A stretch of DNA of 64,000 nucleotides. Source: Penicillium oxalicum. Taxonomy: Eukaryota; Ascomycota; Eurotiomycetes; Eurotiales; Aspergillaceae. This document shows positions 35,960-48,400 of the stretch, in pieces (position 1 is the first letter of the stretch; every line of letters begins with the position of its first letter). The stretch covers positions 2,914,001 through 2,978,000 of the forward strand of contig NC_064655.1 in NCBI RefSeq assembly GCF_001723175.1, written 5' to 3'. The notes beneath the pieces are model-generated. The model ran no database searches, was not told the DNA's origin, and worked only from the letters and a program-made list of their open reading frames with translations. Position numbers and translations under genes: made by a program.

Positions 35960-37499
35960 TCATATTTGGTTCCCAGCAGGAACAGCCTCAGCCCCAGACC
36001 CAGTCTCAGTCTCGGGCATTCCCCTTTCTTGCTCCTCATAGTACTCCGCTGCATGTCTCAAGAAAGACAAAAGTTGCTGACGTCGATAGTAAATATTGGT
36101 CAGGTCGACACGGGCGCCGGCTTCCGCATCATTCTGACCGGTGATCAAAATCAAAATGAAGAAGGTCTCGATGACGCTAGGAGGAACATTGGATATGAGC
36201 TGTCCAGTTAGACTCCAGTGCATGGCGCTCGAGGCAGCGAGGCAGCCGATGGTAAAAAGGAAACCGGCAACGACCATCAGAAGATGCGAGCTGATAGCGT
36301 CCATCTTTCTTGAGACTCGACGAGCCAGCGACGGAGCCTTGGTGTTCTGCTCTGTCGGGACGGAAAGCGAAAGTCCAGTGAACATGCATCATCAAGCTCC
36401 TCGATCCTGCGCACAAAGGCCTTATGGCTCTTGTGAACTTTGCTTTGGACATCTCGAAGAACGAAGCTGTCGAACAGTCCGACTAGACCGGCATAGGTGC
36501 CGATCAGAAGCCACCAGGTATTGCTGAAATGGAGGATCGGACCCAGAGAAGCCCAGGTCACAAGGACAACAATTAGAAGAATCATGCCCGCTAGGGTTCC
36601 AATTACGTCGGCATAATAGTAGATCGCCTTCTGGAGGTAATTGTCTCTTAGCGGCATATCAGCCTCGATCAGATTTGGCGCTTCATCCTCAGTCAGCAGA
36701 CGGAGCCCTCTTTCGAGAGCGCAATTCAGGTGAAAGATGGCATCGAGACAAGTATTGGTGTGGTCGGCGTAGCACTCCCGCAGACATGCTAGGAAAGCAA
36801 AGATCAGCACCATAAGGGCAGAAGTAGCGTCGTTGATATAGAGCTGCCACCTGTTAGACCAGTGGCACCTCGGACCAAAGCCAAGCCAGACACAGATGCA
36901 CACCCAGTACATGCCCACAGTGATGATGTGGCCAAACCCCTTTGCTGTAAAAATGATGCATCGGGCAAAAGGCGTCTGGGCACATACACCTTGTTCCAAG
37001 GGCTGAAGTACCTCCTGGGAACAACAGTTCGAAATGTGCTCTATCTCGGCCGCACTCAGTTTGGTCTGAACCTCCAGCAGCATGCGACGATGACTGATGC
37101 AACGAGACTGAATTCTCACCATGGCCTCGCGCTGTTCTGTGTATTCACGAAGCAGCTGCCGCATGAGGAGGGAATCAAAGACATAGCACAAGAGAGCTTG
37201 TATGTCCGATATTGCCGTCATCATGCTTTTGACGTGCCGTAGCGAATACCCAGCAAGGCCCATGTCAGGACGCCGCTAACGATGGTTACAAACACGGGAG
37301 CAAAGCCGGAAAATCCTACTGTGGCATCCAAGCATCGATCTACCAGCAGACGGCTGGCGATTGCTTGGTATCCGGATGCAACCCTGGGCACCGCAGCAAT
37401 GGTCTTCGCATCACTTTTGGCGGTTGCGATACTTTCTGGTTGCTGCATGTCTGCGGCTTCTCCTACCTCGCACAAGAAGACGGGCTTGAAGCTCTTCAT
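35960..37499 (-). pseudogene. fet4: Low-affinity iron permease (FET4-like) with broken reading frame
   Basis: The protein reads in three frames: 37499 to about 37228 (from MKSFKPVFLCEVGEA to WALLGIRYGTSK), about 37230 to 36390 (SMMTAISDIQALLCYVFDSL to RRIEELDDA), and about 36390 to 35960 (TEQNTKAPSLARRVSRKMDA to the stop). Together they give ~510 residues with the paired membrane helices and the ISDIQALLxYVFDSLLMRQ segment of the fungal low-affinity Fe/Cu permease family (plasma membrane). The first break falls in an AAAA run (TTTT on +, 37227-37230): one extra A restores the frame. The second break could be a one-base deletion, or a 65-nt intron with weak signals (GTGCGC donor, ACAGAG acceptor). 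The gene is therefore a recent pseudogene or is affected by sequence errors; the family assignment is firm. Confidence 0.78.
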
Positions 37500-38941
37500 T
37501 GCGACTGGCCCAATCTTGAATTTGAGGGCAGCTAGAGTGTCAAAGAAGTCAAAGAAAGGAGCGGGGGAAAGGAAGCGGAAAAAGAACGGGAGAATCAGTG
37601 GATCAGAAAGTAAGAGAGAGGAATTCTGTGCGTGGTGAGAACGATAAAATGCAACGGGGGAGGTTAAGAAGAGGATACAAAGGTGGATGAAGAAGAAAGT
37701 GCGGCAGGGGCAGATGCATCTTACCACTTGACGGGTATTGCTAATGACGGCATTCTGGAGGCAAATGAGCCGTATATGCTTAACAGCAAGTCGTAATGAC
37801 GAGAGTCTATGAACCTCTGTTTGAGAAAGCTTGAGCTGTCCGAAGCTGATCAGGGAGTTCAAGTGATCCGAAACTGGTTCGGTCAGGTAGCAGGATAGTC
37901 TAATTTGGGAATCGGGTGCACAGCGACACCTTCCAAAGCTTACATCCAGTCCTGATCGGAGTTGCGAGCGTCATTTCTTCTTGGAAACTTTCGTCAATGA
38001 TATCCACTGATTTTCTACGTCAGCAAGAATGATGCCTTCAGGCGATTATGGAACCTTATCCATGACCCAAAATCAAAGAGAGCAGTGAAAAGCCTTGGGA
38101 GATGAGAATCACCAGCAGGGGACCGTGGTTCTACGATGTTGGCTGATGCTGAAAAACAAAACGATTTAAAACCCTCGAATATTTAGCGTCCGCTCGAGCT
38201 GAGAGTGATCAGTCCCTTGATAAAACCAAACTCTTTCAAGATATTTGATGGCGGTGTTATTCTTAAGGATGAGTTTCATTGAACGAGCTGATATCATTGA
38301 GCTAAGTCTAAGTTTAGATCATTTAATAAAAGACATTATACCAAAGTCAGAGAACACGGACTGAGTCGTAACCGAATTCATCCTCACATTCTCGTGGAAA
38401 TTGATCTGCAAGTGAAAACTAAATGTAAAAGCCCAGAAGGGCCTTTACTGAATATAATTGACAGAACAGTGATGATTTCAGAGTATGTGAGCAATCTTCA
38501 TCTCACAACCAAAGTCATACATATTCTCAAAGGGAGAAAAAGATGGAGAATTTGAAAATATCAAATGGAGACTCAATGATACCTGGACAATCAAGTCTTC
38601 ATTCCTTACACTCCGAATGATTCATACCAAACTGAACGTCCGGGTCGGCGCCAGCGCTCGCCTTTTCAAGGATACTGATGGCGTCGATACACACCAAGAG
38701 AGTAAGAACAGAGTTGAACTCAAGATTAGAAATGATCAACCTTGATCTCCCCATGAGCAATCCATCATTGGTCACCGGTCAGACTTGACAACCACAAAGC
38801 AGTGCGTTCGACAAGAGAAAGATCATCTTCATATGGCGCTTGAATAAATGCAATATCTAGCAATTAAATAAAATAGAACAAGGAAAAATAGGTGACCTCT
38901 ATATCTGTGAATGAAAGCGATACAAACCCCCGTCAGAAGCA
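37500..38941. other. Intergenic, AT-rich
   Basis: 1.4 kb, AT-richer than its neighbours between about 38000 and 38600. No coding region supported. It contains the FET4-like gene's promoter and the 3' flank of the oxidoreductase gene. Confidence 0.5.
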
Positions 38942-40610
38942 TCAAAGAGCAGGTGCATAAGTCGCCAGACCCTTGGCCAACCTTTGAATCTGCCCGGCAT
39001 AGTATGTCTATGCACAGAAAAAGGTAAGAATTAGTATACTTTTCATCTTGAGCAAATGGATTTCCCAACCCCGACGGAGATAATAAACTTACACTCTCTG
39101 CTCCAGCACCAATCAAATTCCGCGGCAACCACTTCGCATACCATGGAATAGGCGCCTTGTTCAGCACAATCTTGGCATCTTCATCCGCAACCTTCTCATC
39201 CAGCAATAGCAGGGGGAACTTGGGGTCCACAGCCGCCGGTCGAGCAATGCCTACCAAGTCACAGGCGCCATCCTTGATGGCAGCTTCCGCACCCAAACGC
39301 GAGCGGAAACCTCCCGTCAACATCAGGATAAGATCGGGATGACGCTCGCGCACGGTGTGCGCAAATTCGAGGAAAAAGGCCTCGCGAGCCGCCGTGCGGG
39401 CAGACTTGGCGCTGTCCTGGGCGTCCGAGGGGCGGGTGGAATAGCCCATCATGCGAGGATCTTCATAGGTGCCACCGCTGATTTCGAGGAAATCGAGACC
39501 GGCGGAGACAAGGAGCGCGATTTGGGTCATTGTCTCTTCAAAGGTGTCGGAGCTGTGGTCGGCAGAGTTGAGCTTGATGCCAATGGCAAAGTTTGCAGGG
39601 ACAACCTTGCGGGTTTCGGTGAGAATGTCGAGGACGAAGCGTGCGCGCTTTTCGGGAGTACCACCGTAATCATCGTTGCGGCGGTTAGTCTAAAAGAGAT
39701 CGTGGTGAGTACGTTGATCAATGCTTTTCCATCACATGGCTCATTTTGGGCTGAGTATCGGAGGTTGAATTCAAGTACCTTGCTGCTCAAAAATTGGTCT
39801 ATGGTTGTGGTCAGCCATTTCGAACACACCTTGAAACTGGGCTCCTAGTCAAGAAAGTCGAGAGAGTACTGACCAAGAAGATATCCGTGGGCCGCGTGCA
39901 ATTCTACGCCAGAGAATCCCGCGTCGGCCATCAGCCGAGCTGTATCCACGAATTGACGGATCACAGTCTCGATATCGCCGCGTGTCATTTCACGAGGTTG
40001 ACTCCAAGTCAAGGCAGCAATGGCTCGCTCCATCAATCCGGAGCCGATATTGATTGGCACAGCGCTGGGCGCAATGGTTGGCGCAAACATACCGCGCTTT
40101 CCAGCGACACGGAAGGATTGCCGTCCAGGATGGCAGAGCTGAACAATAGTCGGGGTACCGTGCTTCTGGCAGGTGGACGCATATTTCTTCCACGGTTCCA
40201 GAAGTGTGGTATCGTTGCCAGTGTACTCTGAGTGCAATGCAGGATCAAAGGGGGACCCCATGTGATTGACATCAACTTGAACATTGCCTTTTTTTGTGAT
40301 TCATTGTTCTGGTCAGCTCGAAGCCCTTCGAGATGCAAAAGGCAGAAGTTTTAGGGTATCATTTTACCAGTTAGAATGCAGCCCCAGCCGCCTTGAGACC
40401 ACTTCTCATAGGCATCCGCAAGAGCGTCGTTTGGCTGGTTGGTTTTTGCCATCAGCTCGGCCATTGCAGCCTGCAACAGTCAGTTTTCTCATCTTGATGA
40501 ACCATAACCACGGAGGGCTCAAAGAACAGAAAGAATCTTACCTTGGACAGCCTGTTCGGCAGGACCAAGCCACATGGTAGCTTGACGGGGTCTGCTAGAG
40601 GCGAAGGCAT
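38942..40610 (-). CDS. NADH:flavin oxidoreductase, Old Yellow Enzyme family
   Basis: Six exons from the 5' end: 40542-40610, 40368-40470, 39874-40287, 39779-39798, 39093-39689 and 38942-39007, giving 422 residues in frame. The fourth exon is only 20 nt, yet it is needed to read HGYLLDQFLSSKTNRRNDDY and the following GG, the signature around the FMN site. Other marks are AAMAELMA near the start, QLCHPGRQ, GVELHAAHGYL, AIGIKLNSAD and LTGGFRSR. The protein is a TIM-barrel flavoenzyme that reduces activated alkenes or related substrates with NAD(P)H; the physiological substrate is unknown. The last exon encodes YYAGQIQRLAKGL. The start at 40610 gives the family's usual N-terminus (SPLADPVKLPCGLVLPNRL). 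Confidence 0.93.
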
Positions 40611-43066
40611 CTTGGCAGTATGCTTGCTTCTCGATGTTGAGGCTGGGACAAAGCTATAGAGGGTTTACGTGGAGGTGGGCTGTGATTGGAAGATAGAAAG
40701 GATGTTCAGAGTTCGAGATTTATAGGATCCAAAAGTGCTTTTGTACGATCAAACAAAGATTTTTTTTCGCCTCGATTCAGAGATACGACCAAAGCCTATG
40801 AAAAGGGCAAAAGCAAAAGAACTGAGTGAATAAGCACGCACGGGGGATTATTAATCTAAATCCAAAGTTTGTTCACTGGATTTCCAAGACGAGGCGACGA
40901 TCTTTCTTCACCATCACAAAGCCTGTCGAGCTCACTCACAGGCCAGATAACAGAATAAAAAGTAACGGCCAAAACGAAGCCTCGGCCCGTCCATCACCAC
41001 GGAGAGATGCATGTCTCCGACCCAGGGGTCCACCGTGAAGATAATATCATCAAGGGGCATCAGATTGGCCGTGAGGAAGTCCCAAGTGGGCCCGGACAGC
41101 ACTCAATCTCGATTCTTCTCGAAATTCAGACGCAACTAGACCCCCTTGAGAGGAACCGTGAAAAAGGACCCCCGGTTCGGAGATTTCAATTTCGCCGGAC
41201 TTGAGTTACCCAATCGCGCTTGGCGAATTTCATTGAAGAAGTCAGTTCGAAGTTCAAACTGCCTCGGGGTTCCGCCTCTGCTACCGCCTGCCACAGCAAA
41301 TCATGACTTAATCGCATTGCCAACCGATGTGGACCAACCTTACTTTCGTTCTATCGCCACCGACCAACTTTGACCGACTACCCAAAGCCATATCGCAGCC
41401 CAAACCATCTGCGAAAAATCTTTCCTACACCCCTTTGGTCTCACAAGATTGATTCGTTTGGTTTCGGACTCTAACCACCAACAATATTACAGCCCAGTAT
41501 TCGAAGTGCTTTGAACGGCAACACTCATCAGAAAAGATCCAATTTTGCGTCTGTATAGAATTCAGTGCGCCAGCGCTGGGCCAAAATCCTTGTGCTACAA
41601 CGCAAGAATCCTACCGATAGGGTTTCTATGCTTTGTTGGCCGTCGTCCAACAACCCCTGGTATCTTGAGAACGCTGCGGATAGTGTCCGGTGATGGTTAC
41701 CCTCGATATCTTACGCGATTGAGCCCTATAGCTCCAACAAGGATACCGGCGGGCCTTGATTCTAACAAGACGGCGCGATCGAGGGTTGAATTTAGGAGGT
41801 CTGCTTGATCGGGGGTGCGATTTCGTATCCTTGCGTTCCTGCCCGCGTTTGTGGGTGTTAGCGATGGTATTGCGGTGGCAACCAAATTCGCGGGATAGCT
41901 TCGTCTAGCTAGAATGCTCATTTTGCAATGCATTTTATTATTGCAGCTCGCACTTCTGCTCAAAGCTCAGCTCTTATCTACGATAGAAAATCAAACTGCT
42001 CATTCATTGAGGCGAAAAGGATGGTGAAGATAGTGGAGAAGAGTAAACAATGGTTGCTGGGGTGATTGGGGATGGGGCCGAATGCGCACAAGACTTTTGC
42101 GAGGGTGATGTAGTATTAACGGACATGTATCCCCCCAAGGCTCTTTGATCATTTTTCCGCATCATGAGAATCACCGATTAGACTTCGTCGTTGGACGTAG
42201 CACAAACGTCATTCTCGGAAGCACTAATATACATGCTACTCTCATGTACCGAGTACACGAACATTCCATCAACACACCGCCGGTGTCTTCATGTTCCACA
42301 GACCCGAGGAATCCCTTCAGCTGCTCAACAATCTTCGAGGTCTCGGTACATATTGATGTACCCAGCCACGGTGCGCTGAGAACGTATCCACCGCAATTCA
42401 CGTTCACCCAAGTATTTACCACTGCGCCGCGTTGATCAATAGATGCGCGACAGTTACCAGGAGATCCATGTAGTCTCGTGCAAACTAGATCTGTCGGTAG
42501 AACTGATGGATGAGCCGAGGTACGGCAACCCGGGCCCACGAGGGTGGGGAAATCTAGATCCTTCGTGCCAAGCTCTATTTGTGAGGACAGAACCACAGGC
42601 CCATTCATATGATCATCTCGTATCATTGCATTAGACTTTCTCAATGTATAGGAAAGAATGACCAGTATACATTTATCTTTACTCGAGGGATTCAAGCAGA
42701 TTGGAAATGTGTGATTCATATATGGACAACGAAGAGAGACGGTGGGTATTCTAAAAAAGATCCAAGGAAAAGGCAAGCAACATGACGCCCGAGATGAAAA
42801 AAGATTGCAAAGTCCCTCAAAACAATGCCGAAATTTTGGGAAAGAAATGCGCTCCAAGTGAACAAAGACAATGGAAGAATGGGGTGGAATGGAAACCCAT
42901 ATAGACTGGAACAGACGGGTATGCAAGATCGAAATCAAACGGTCAGCCGAGGCCGGACCGTGACTAGGAAGAAGGCAAGGTCGAAAGAAAACCTCCAACG
43001 CCCTCGGTGACGCGATGGAAGTGGAGTTTGCGAGGTGAGCAAAAGAAAAGCTATGGAATGATCTTC
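40611..43066. other. Intergenic, no supported gene
   Basis: 2.46 kb between two minus-strand genes. Overlapping short open frames only. The stretch at about 41500-41970 has no stop-free frame long enough to call. Confidence 0.45.
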
Positions 43067-45464
43067 CTACAGCTTCGCGCCGTTGGCCTTCTCATCGGTG
43101 GTGGAGCCGTTGAGAATGGGCGACAAGCTGCCGAGGCTAGACAGCAAGTGGCCGACCTCACGCTCGAGAGAGCGCACCTCAGTGTGAGGGTCGTACATGC
43201 GGGTCTTGATGTAGTTGTCGAGGTCAGAGTCGCTCATCTTGCGGAGCGCAGTCTCCCGGTCCACACCGTCGGCCTGAGCCGCGCGCATCACCTTGCGGGT
43301 CACCACGACGCTGACCTCACGGATGCGAGTAATGTCGGGGTAGAGCAGACCGCGCTCAATCTCTTCAGGTGTGAGGGCGGCGGAGAGAGCCTCGCCAGAA
43401 GCATAGATCATGCTGTCGGTCACACGCACGGCCTTGGAGAGAATGCTGCCAAGGCCGATACCGGGGAAGACGTACATGTTGTTGCCCTGTCCGGGGTAGT
43501 AGGTGCGGGTCTCGCCGGCGGAGTTGGTGAAGGACATGGTGGGGAACGGAGAGCCGGAGGCGAAGAGACAGCGACCGTCAGTGTGCTTGACGGCATTCTC
43601 AAAGTTACACTCGGACTTGGAGGAAGGATTGGACAGAGGGAAGATGATGGGAGTGGTGTTCCAGTCGGCCATCTTGCGGAGGATCTCGGGGGTGAAGACA
43701 CCACCCAGAGTGGAGAGACCCATCAGGATGGTGGGCTGGACATGCTCGATGACCTGCTCCAGAGTCTTGAACTGCTGGCCCTGATTGTCCCGACGAGCGA
43801 AGTAAACCTTGTGGTCGGCGAGCTTGTCACCGCGGTCGGCAGTGACGAGACCCTTGGTGTCGACAAGGTAGAAGCAGTTGCGCGCCTCATCCTCGGTCAT
43901 GCCTTCACGCATGAAAAACTCCACAATCTGCTTGGCGACGCCGACACCGGCCGAGCCGGCGCCGAGGAAAACGGCACGGTGGTCCTTGCAAGGCAGGCCG
44001 GAGCGCTTGACAGCGTTGATCACACCGCCCAGAATCACGGCACCGGTACCCTGAATATCGTCGTTGAAGCACGTGTACGAGTCCCGATACCGCTCAAGTG
44101 CGGGGAAAGGGTTCTTGAAATCTTCGAATTGAATGACGATGCTGGAGAAAGCTGCGTTAGTCGAGGATCCTCCCGAATCGGATGCATGTGCCACGATAGG
44201 ATTGGCCCGGAAATTTTAGGGCATGGATAATAGGGAGGAACCGGGGAATCTCGAAAGTTTAGGGGGTCCCCCGGATTTGGATCGGAGTTGCAAGGGGTCA
44301 CTATAGGGCAAGGAGGAAATTCGAAGGTTTTGCTTACCCAGGCCAGCGCTCCGTCAGAGCGGACATCAGCTCGTCCAGGAACTCACGCTCCTCCTCGGCA
44401 GAGATCTTATCACGGCGGCTGCCCATGTACAGCGGGTCTTCCCGGAGGGTCTTGTTGCTCGTGCCCAGGTCGAGAGTCAGAGGCAAAGTGGCCTCGGGAC
44501 GAATACCGGCACATGCAGTGTACAGAGCGAGCTTTCCAATGGGGATACCCATGCCGTTGATGCCCAGGTCTCCCAATCCGAGAATACGGGAGCCATCGGT
44601 GATACAGGTGATCTCCACATTCGGTTGGGGCCAATTAGCGATCACAGCCGCCAGATTGCCCCGGTCTTCCCAGCTCAGGTACATGCCCTCGGGCTGTTGG
44701 TAGATTTCAGACCATCGTTGACAGGCCTCGCCGACCACGGGTGTGTAAATCAGAGGGGTGAGCTCCTGAATGTCACCTGAGTTAGTCGAGTTCTCCATAA
44801 TTGTGACGGACGATCTCGGGGGAAATAGACGAAGGGAAAAAAAAAAGGAAGACGCACCCTCAAATGATCCGTCACCAGGCGGTAGAAGAGGTGGACATTG
44901 TTCTTGCGCAGAGTGCTGAGGTATTGGAACTTGTCGATCTCGGTCTGCTTCAGAGCCAGCTGAGCCAGGCATCGCGTCTTTTGCGTCTCGTAGCTTTCTG
45001 ATCGGGGAGGCGTCAAGCCGTATGTGCGCAGGTACTTGCGAATGTACGCGGGGTTGGCAGTGTCGTAGTTGGCATCGCTGGAAATTGTAGAAACAAGAGA
45101 TTAGCAGGCTGCGCCTCCTTCTGCTTGCAGTGGCATCTGGTCCATGCGGTTGGGCGCTTGATTCTTGTGTCTGGCAACTCCTGCCCCGAGACTCGATTTC
45201 GCTGTCACAAATACCGCCGTTTGCATGTGCCGGTCCCGCATTCTTGGCTGCATGGCCTGAAATACTTGGCAGGGCGGAAAATCTGCCCCGACGAACCTCG
45301 AGCCCCAAGAGCCAAAGGTAGACAACGAAAAGCTGCCATGGACCACGCCGTCGAGCATCGTAAGAGAGCCGGAGAGAGACGAGTACTTACGAAGGAGTTG
45401 TGGAGTGGTTCAAGAACGGCGTCGCATGGACCGGCCGGCTTTGTTGGGGGGAGAATCGCGCCAT
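43067..45464 (-). CDS. maeA: Malic enzyme (malate dehydrogenase, oxaloacetate-decarboxylating)
   Basis: Four exons, 45391-45464, 44858-45077, 44338-44765 and 43067-44141, giving 598 residues. It oxidatively decarboxylates malate to pyruvate and yields NADH or NADPH. Clear family marks are the malic N-terminal domain (ELTPLIYTPVVGEACQRW, then GDLGINGMGIPIGKLALY), the catalytic region (IVIQFEDFKNPFPALERY, then FNDDIQGTGAVILGG) and the nucleotide-binding GAGSAGVGVA loop. The start chosen (MARFSPQQ) follows a pyrimidine-rich leader. An in-frame Met at 45647 would add about 61 residues rich in Arg, Ser and Thr that could be a mitochondrial presequence, so location (cytosol or mitochondrion) is open. 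Cofactor preference cannot be read reliably. A 400-codon open frame antisense to the last exon is a shadow. Confidence 0.95.
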
Positions 45465-48400
45465 GGTGTCAATGGTATCTGTCGAAGAGCGGGACACTGT
45501 ACTCGTCACCGTGACAGGAGAAGAAGAGGAAGTAGTGGAATGATAGAATGAGAAAAGTTCGTGGGTCCCGAGAGGACGCGGCGGGCGTGTTTTATGTATG
45601 GACACACGAGCTAACAGAGGGCCCGTTCGGTGCGGAATTCTCATCATCCTAGCTGGGATCGTTTTCCGACTCGGTTGCGCGACGAAAGCAGAGAATTACC
45701 CGGGCAGGACCGTCGACAAGGGACGATCGAGGCGAGTAATAGCGACGGCATGGTTTTGGAGATCGGGAAGAGCCGGGCCAGCAACGTACGCAGGGGTGGA
45801 GGGATGGGGAATTGGGGATGCGCGATGAGGGTCTACGAAGGTCTGCAACGGGGCCGGATGGAGACTGATGGGGGAAGAGGACCCGGATGAAGTGGAGTCG
45901 TGCTTCGGTGGTGACAGCGAATCCAACGTGGGGGAAGGGGGTCGATTGCATCTGGATGCCTCACAAAGCTTCTTTTCTTTTTTGGGAAGCCGATCCAGCA
46001 AGGGGAGGTGTGGGCAGTTTGGGGGAGGTTTGGGAACTTTGGAATCGCCGAAGGTGGAGCCCTTTGCGGCGGTCAACAGCCGCTCACTTTCGCATCCTAC
46101 GAAATGTACCGTAATATCAGTAACTGCAGCCCAATGGTGGTGTCAGCAACTGTGCACTGTTGAACCTATTGAGAAAGAATAGACAATCCTACCCAGGCTC
46201 TCAGTTGTCATAACTCCTCTCTCCTCCACCGAGTCTGATGGGGGTGTGGGTATGGGCCTTGCCATCACTCCCGTTGAATTGAGTGCATTGTGATTGTTCA
46301 ATTCGCCATTTTACGCAGGGTTGAGGATTGATCCATTGTGGAGGTTTCACGGGTTGACGCTCGCGCGTGATGTGTGGCCCACTAGGTAAATGGTGGTCAA
46401 CGCATCTGTTGAGCTAGACTGATTTTCCATGAATGCTCGCAGTTACCCCGTAGTGCACCGCACAGGCGAGGAAGCGCAAGGAAGCATCCAGTCGACATGA
46501 TGAGACCGAGCGGAGAGGGATGGAGATGGGAGCCGCGATACGGTGTATACCTGATCATGCCTTGATCAAGGTCACTGGACTGGCTCACCTGACTACATAC
46601 CTATCTAGGGCACAGTCCAGAGAGTACTGCGTTGAACAGTCAACGCTCGACAGCACTACTGGACTTCCTGTAGGGACTGCGTCACTTTCTCACGGATGCA
46701 TTCTCAAGAATCCTCGTATTCGCCCTCTCTCCAGCGTGTGACCCTCGCCCCTAGTTTGCATCGACAGGGCTGACCTGGAACTGCCACTTCCGTCGCCGCT
46801 CGCGTGGCGCAGAGCCAGCTTCCTGCTCGAGATGATGATTATTGGCTATTTTATTTCCTATTGATTATTTTTAGGGTGAAAAGGCCCTGTCCTCACCAGA
46901 ATGCTTTGTGTATGCCCATTGGCTCACTTTGCCGGGGACCGCCCGCATGGAGATGGTCCAGCAATGCCAGCTCCACCCCGACCCACTGCAGGGAGCTTCC
47001 AGAGCCGCAGACGGTGCCGAAATGGAGGAGTGGAGCTCGGCGCCAAACGCAAGTACGGCACCCGTGGTGAGTCGGGAGTCTCGAATTTTGAAGCACAAGG
47101 ACGGCTCAGACTGGGCGGTTGTCAGTACAGTCGTACAGTAGTAGGTCAATTTCTCTCCATGGACAATGTCTCTGCGCAAGGGGATGCAGCAAAGTAACCG
47201 TGACAGTCTGAAGATTTTGTTGATGCTGCAAAACACCCAGAGTTATCCTCTCTTGCATGAGTAGTTCATAGCGGTTCGATCGAGCCGGTTGCCCAATCGG
47301 GTGCACCGCGATATATACATGCACCCCAGTCTTGGATGGAAAGGACATCAAAACTGTTACGGGAATAGGAATCAACAGTAATAATCAATTAGACTCTGTA
47401 ATGACTTAAAACACCATTCAGTACCGCGACATGATCGTTGGGATCGCTAATAGGCTAAAAGCCCGGCCCAACTCCCAAGTCAATGGCCATTCGAGCGTGC
47501 GTGGAGCTCATCTCCAAGGCTGTACCTCACCAGCCACGAACTGAGTGTCCGCACGGCGATGCGGTCCCGATCGGAACGGGAAAGCGGCGTGCGGAGCTCG
47601 CCGACTCCAGGACCGAATCTCCTCCTGTGAGTGACTCAGAAAACTACTGTCCACGTTCAGCAATAGCAACCGCCCATAATAACACACCTCCTGTAGAATA
47701 GCTCCCGTAGTCTGTAATATGTAGCTATCAATCCTGGCATTTAGAAACGGAAACAGAATCGGAAAAGAATCGAGTCGGCAGACAATCGGATGAGAAGCTG
47801 TCAAACCACATGATCACATTGAATTGAATTGAAAATCCTCCGAGCATTAGGCTCACCTCCAAAATTCTCGCCATTCACTATAATTGCCGTACGCACAACT
47901 GGTACGTATCACCAGCTGGAAAGGAGTCCTGTCGGTGCGGTCCTGAGACTCCCGACCCTTCAGAGTTTCCTGGTTGGTTCTGCCGCGCCGAGCGCTGAAT
48001 GGCCTTTACCGCCGAACCAGAACCCGGTCCGGGAAAGGGAAAGGAAAAATCAGACAGAATCAATGGAATTGAATGGCTGGGGCGGAGACATTTCGATTTC
48101 AGCACCGAGTGATGGTCGTTGTTTCAGTTTCAGATTACTGTGCTTGTCCAGTCGGAACGGAGGCACTGGACCGCCCCCCCCTCCCCAAAAACAATAATCA
48201 ATATTTCCCACATTCTGTCGTGTCCACGGAGGAAGGGGACTCGGGTACAAACATGGCAATGACTTTCAGTCGAGGTTGAGCATACTCCGTCCTGTATGTG
48301 GCTCATCCTTTCCGCCTCCCGGGCCCTCGCATTGTATCATCAACTATGCAGATCCAGCACGATCTTGCGCGATTTAATTCTGCTCTACCTTGGACTCACT

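Noticed and set aside
43007..44230. A 407-codon open frame on the plus strand
   Set aside because: It is antisense to the last exon of malic enzyme, whose protein sequence is clearly conserved. The open antisense frame follows from the codon bias of a highly expressed gene.
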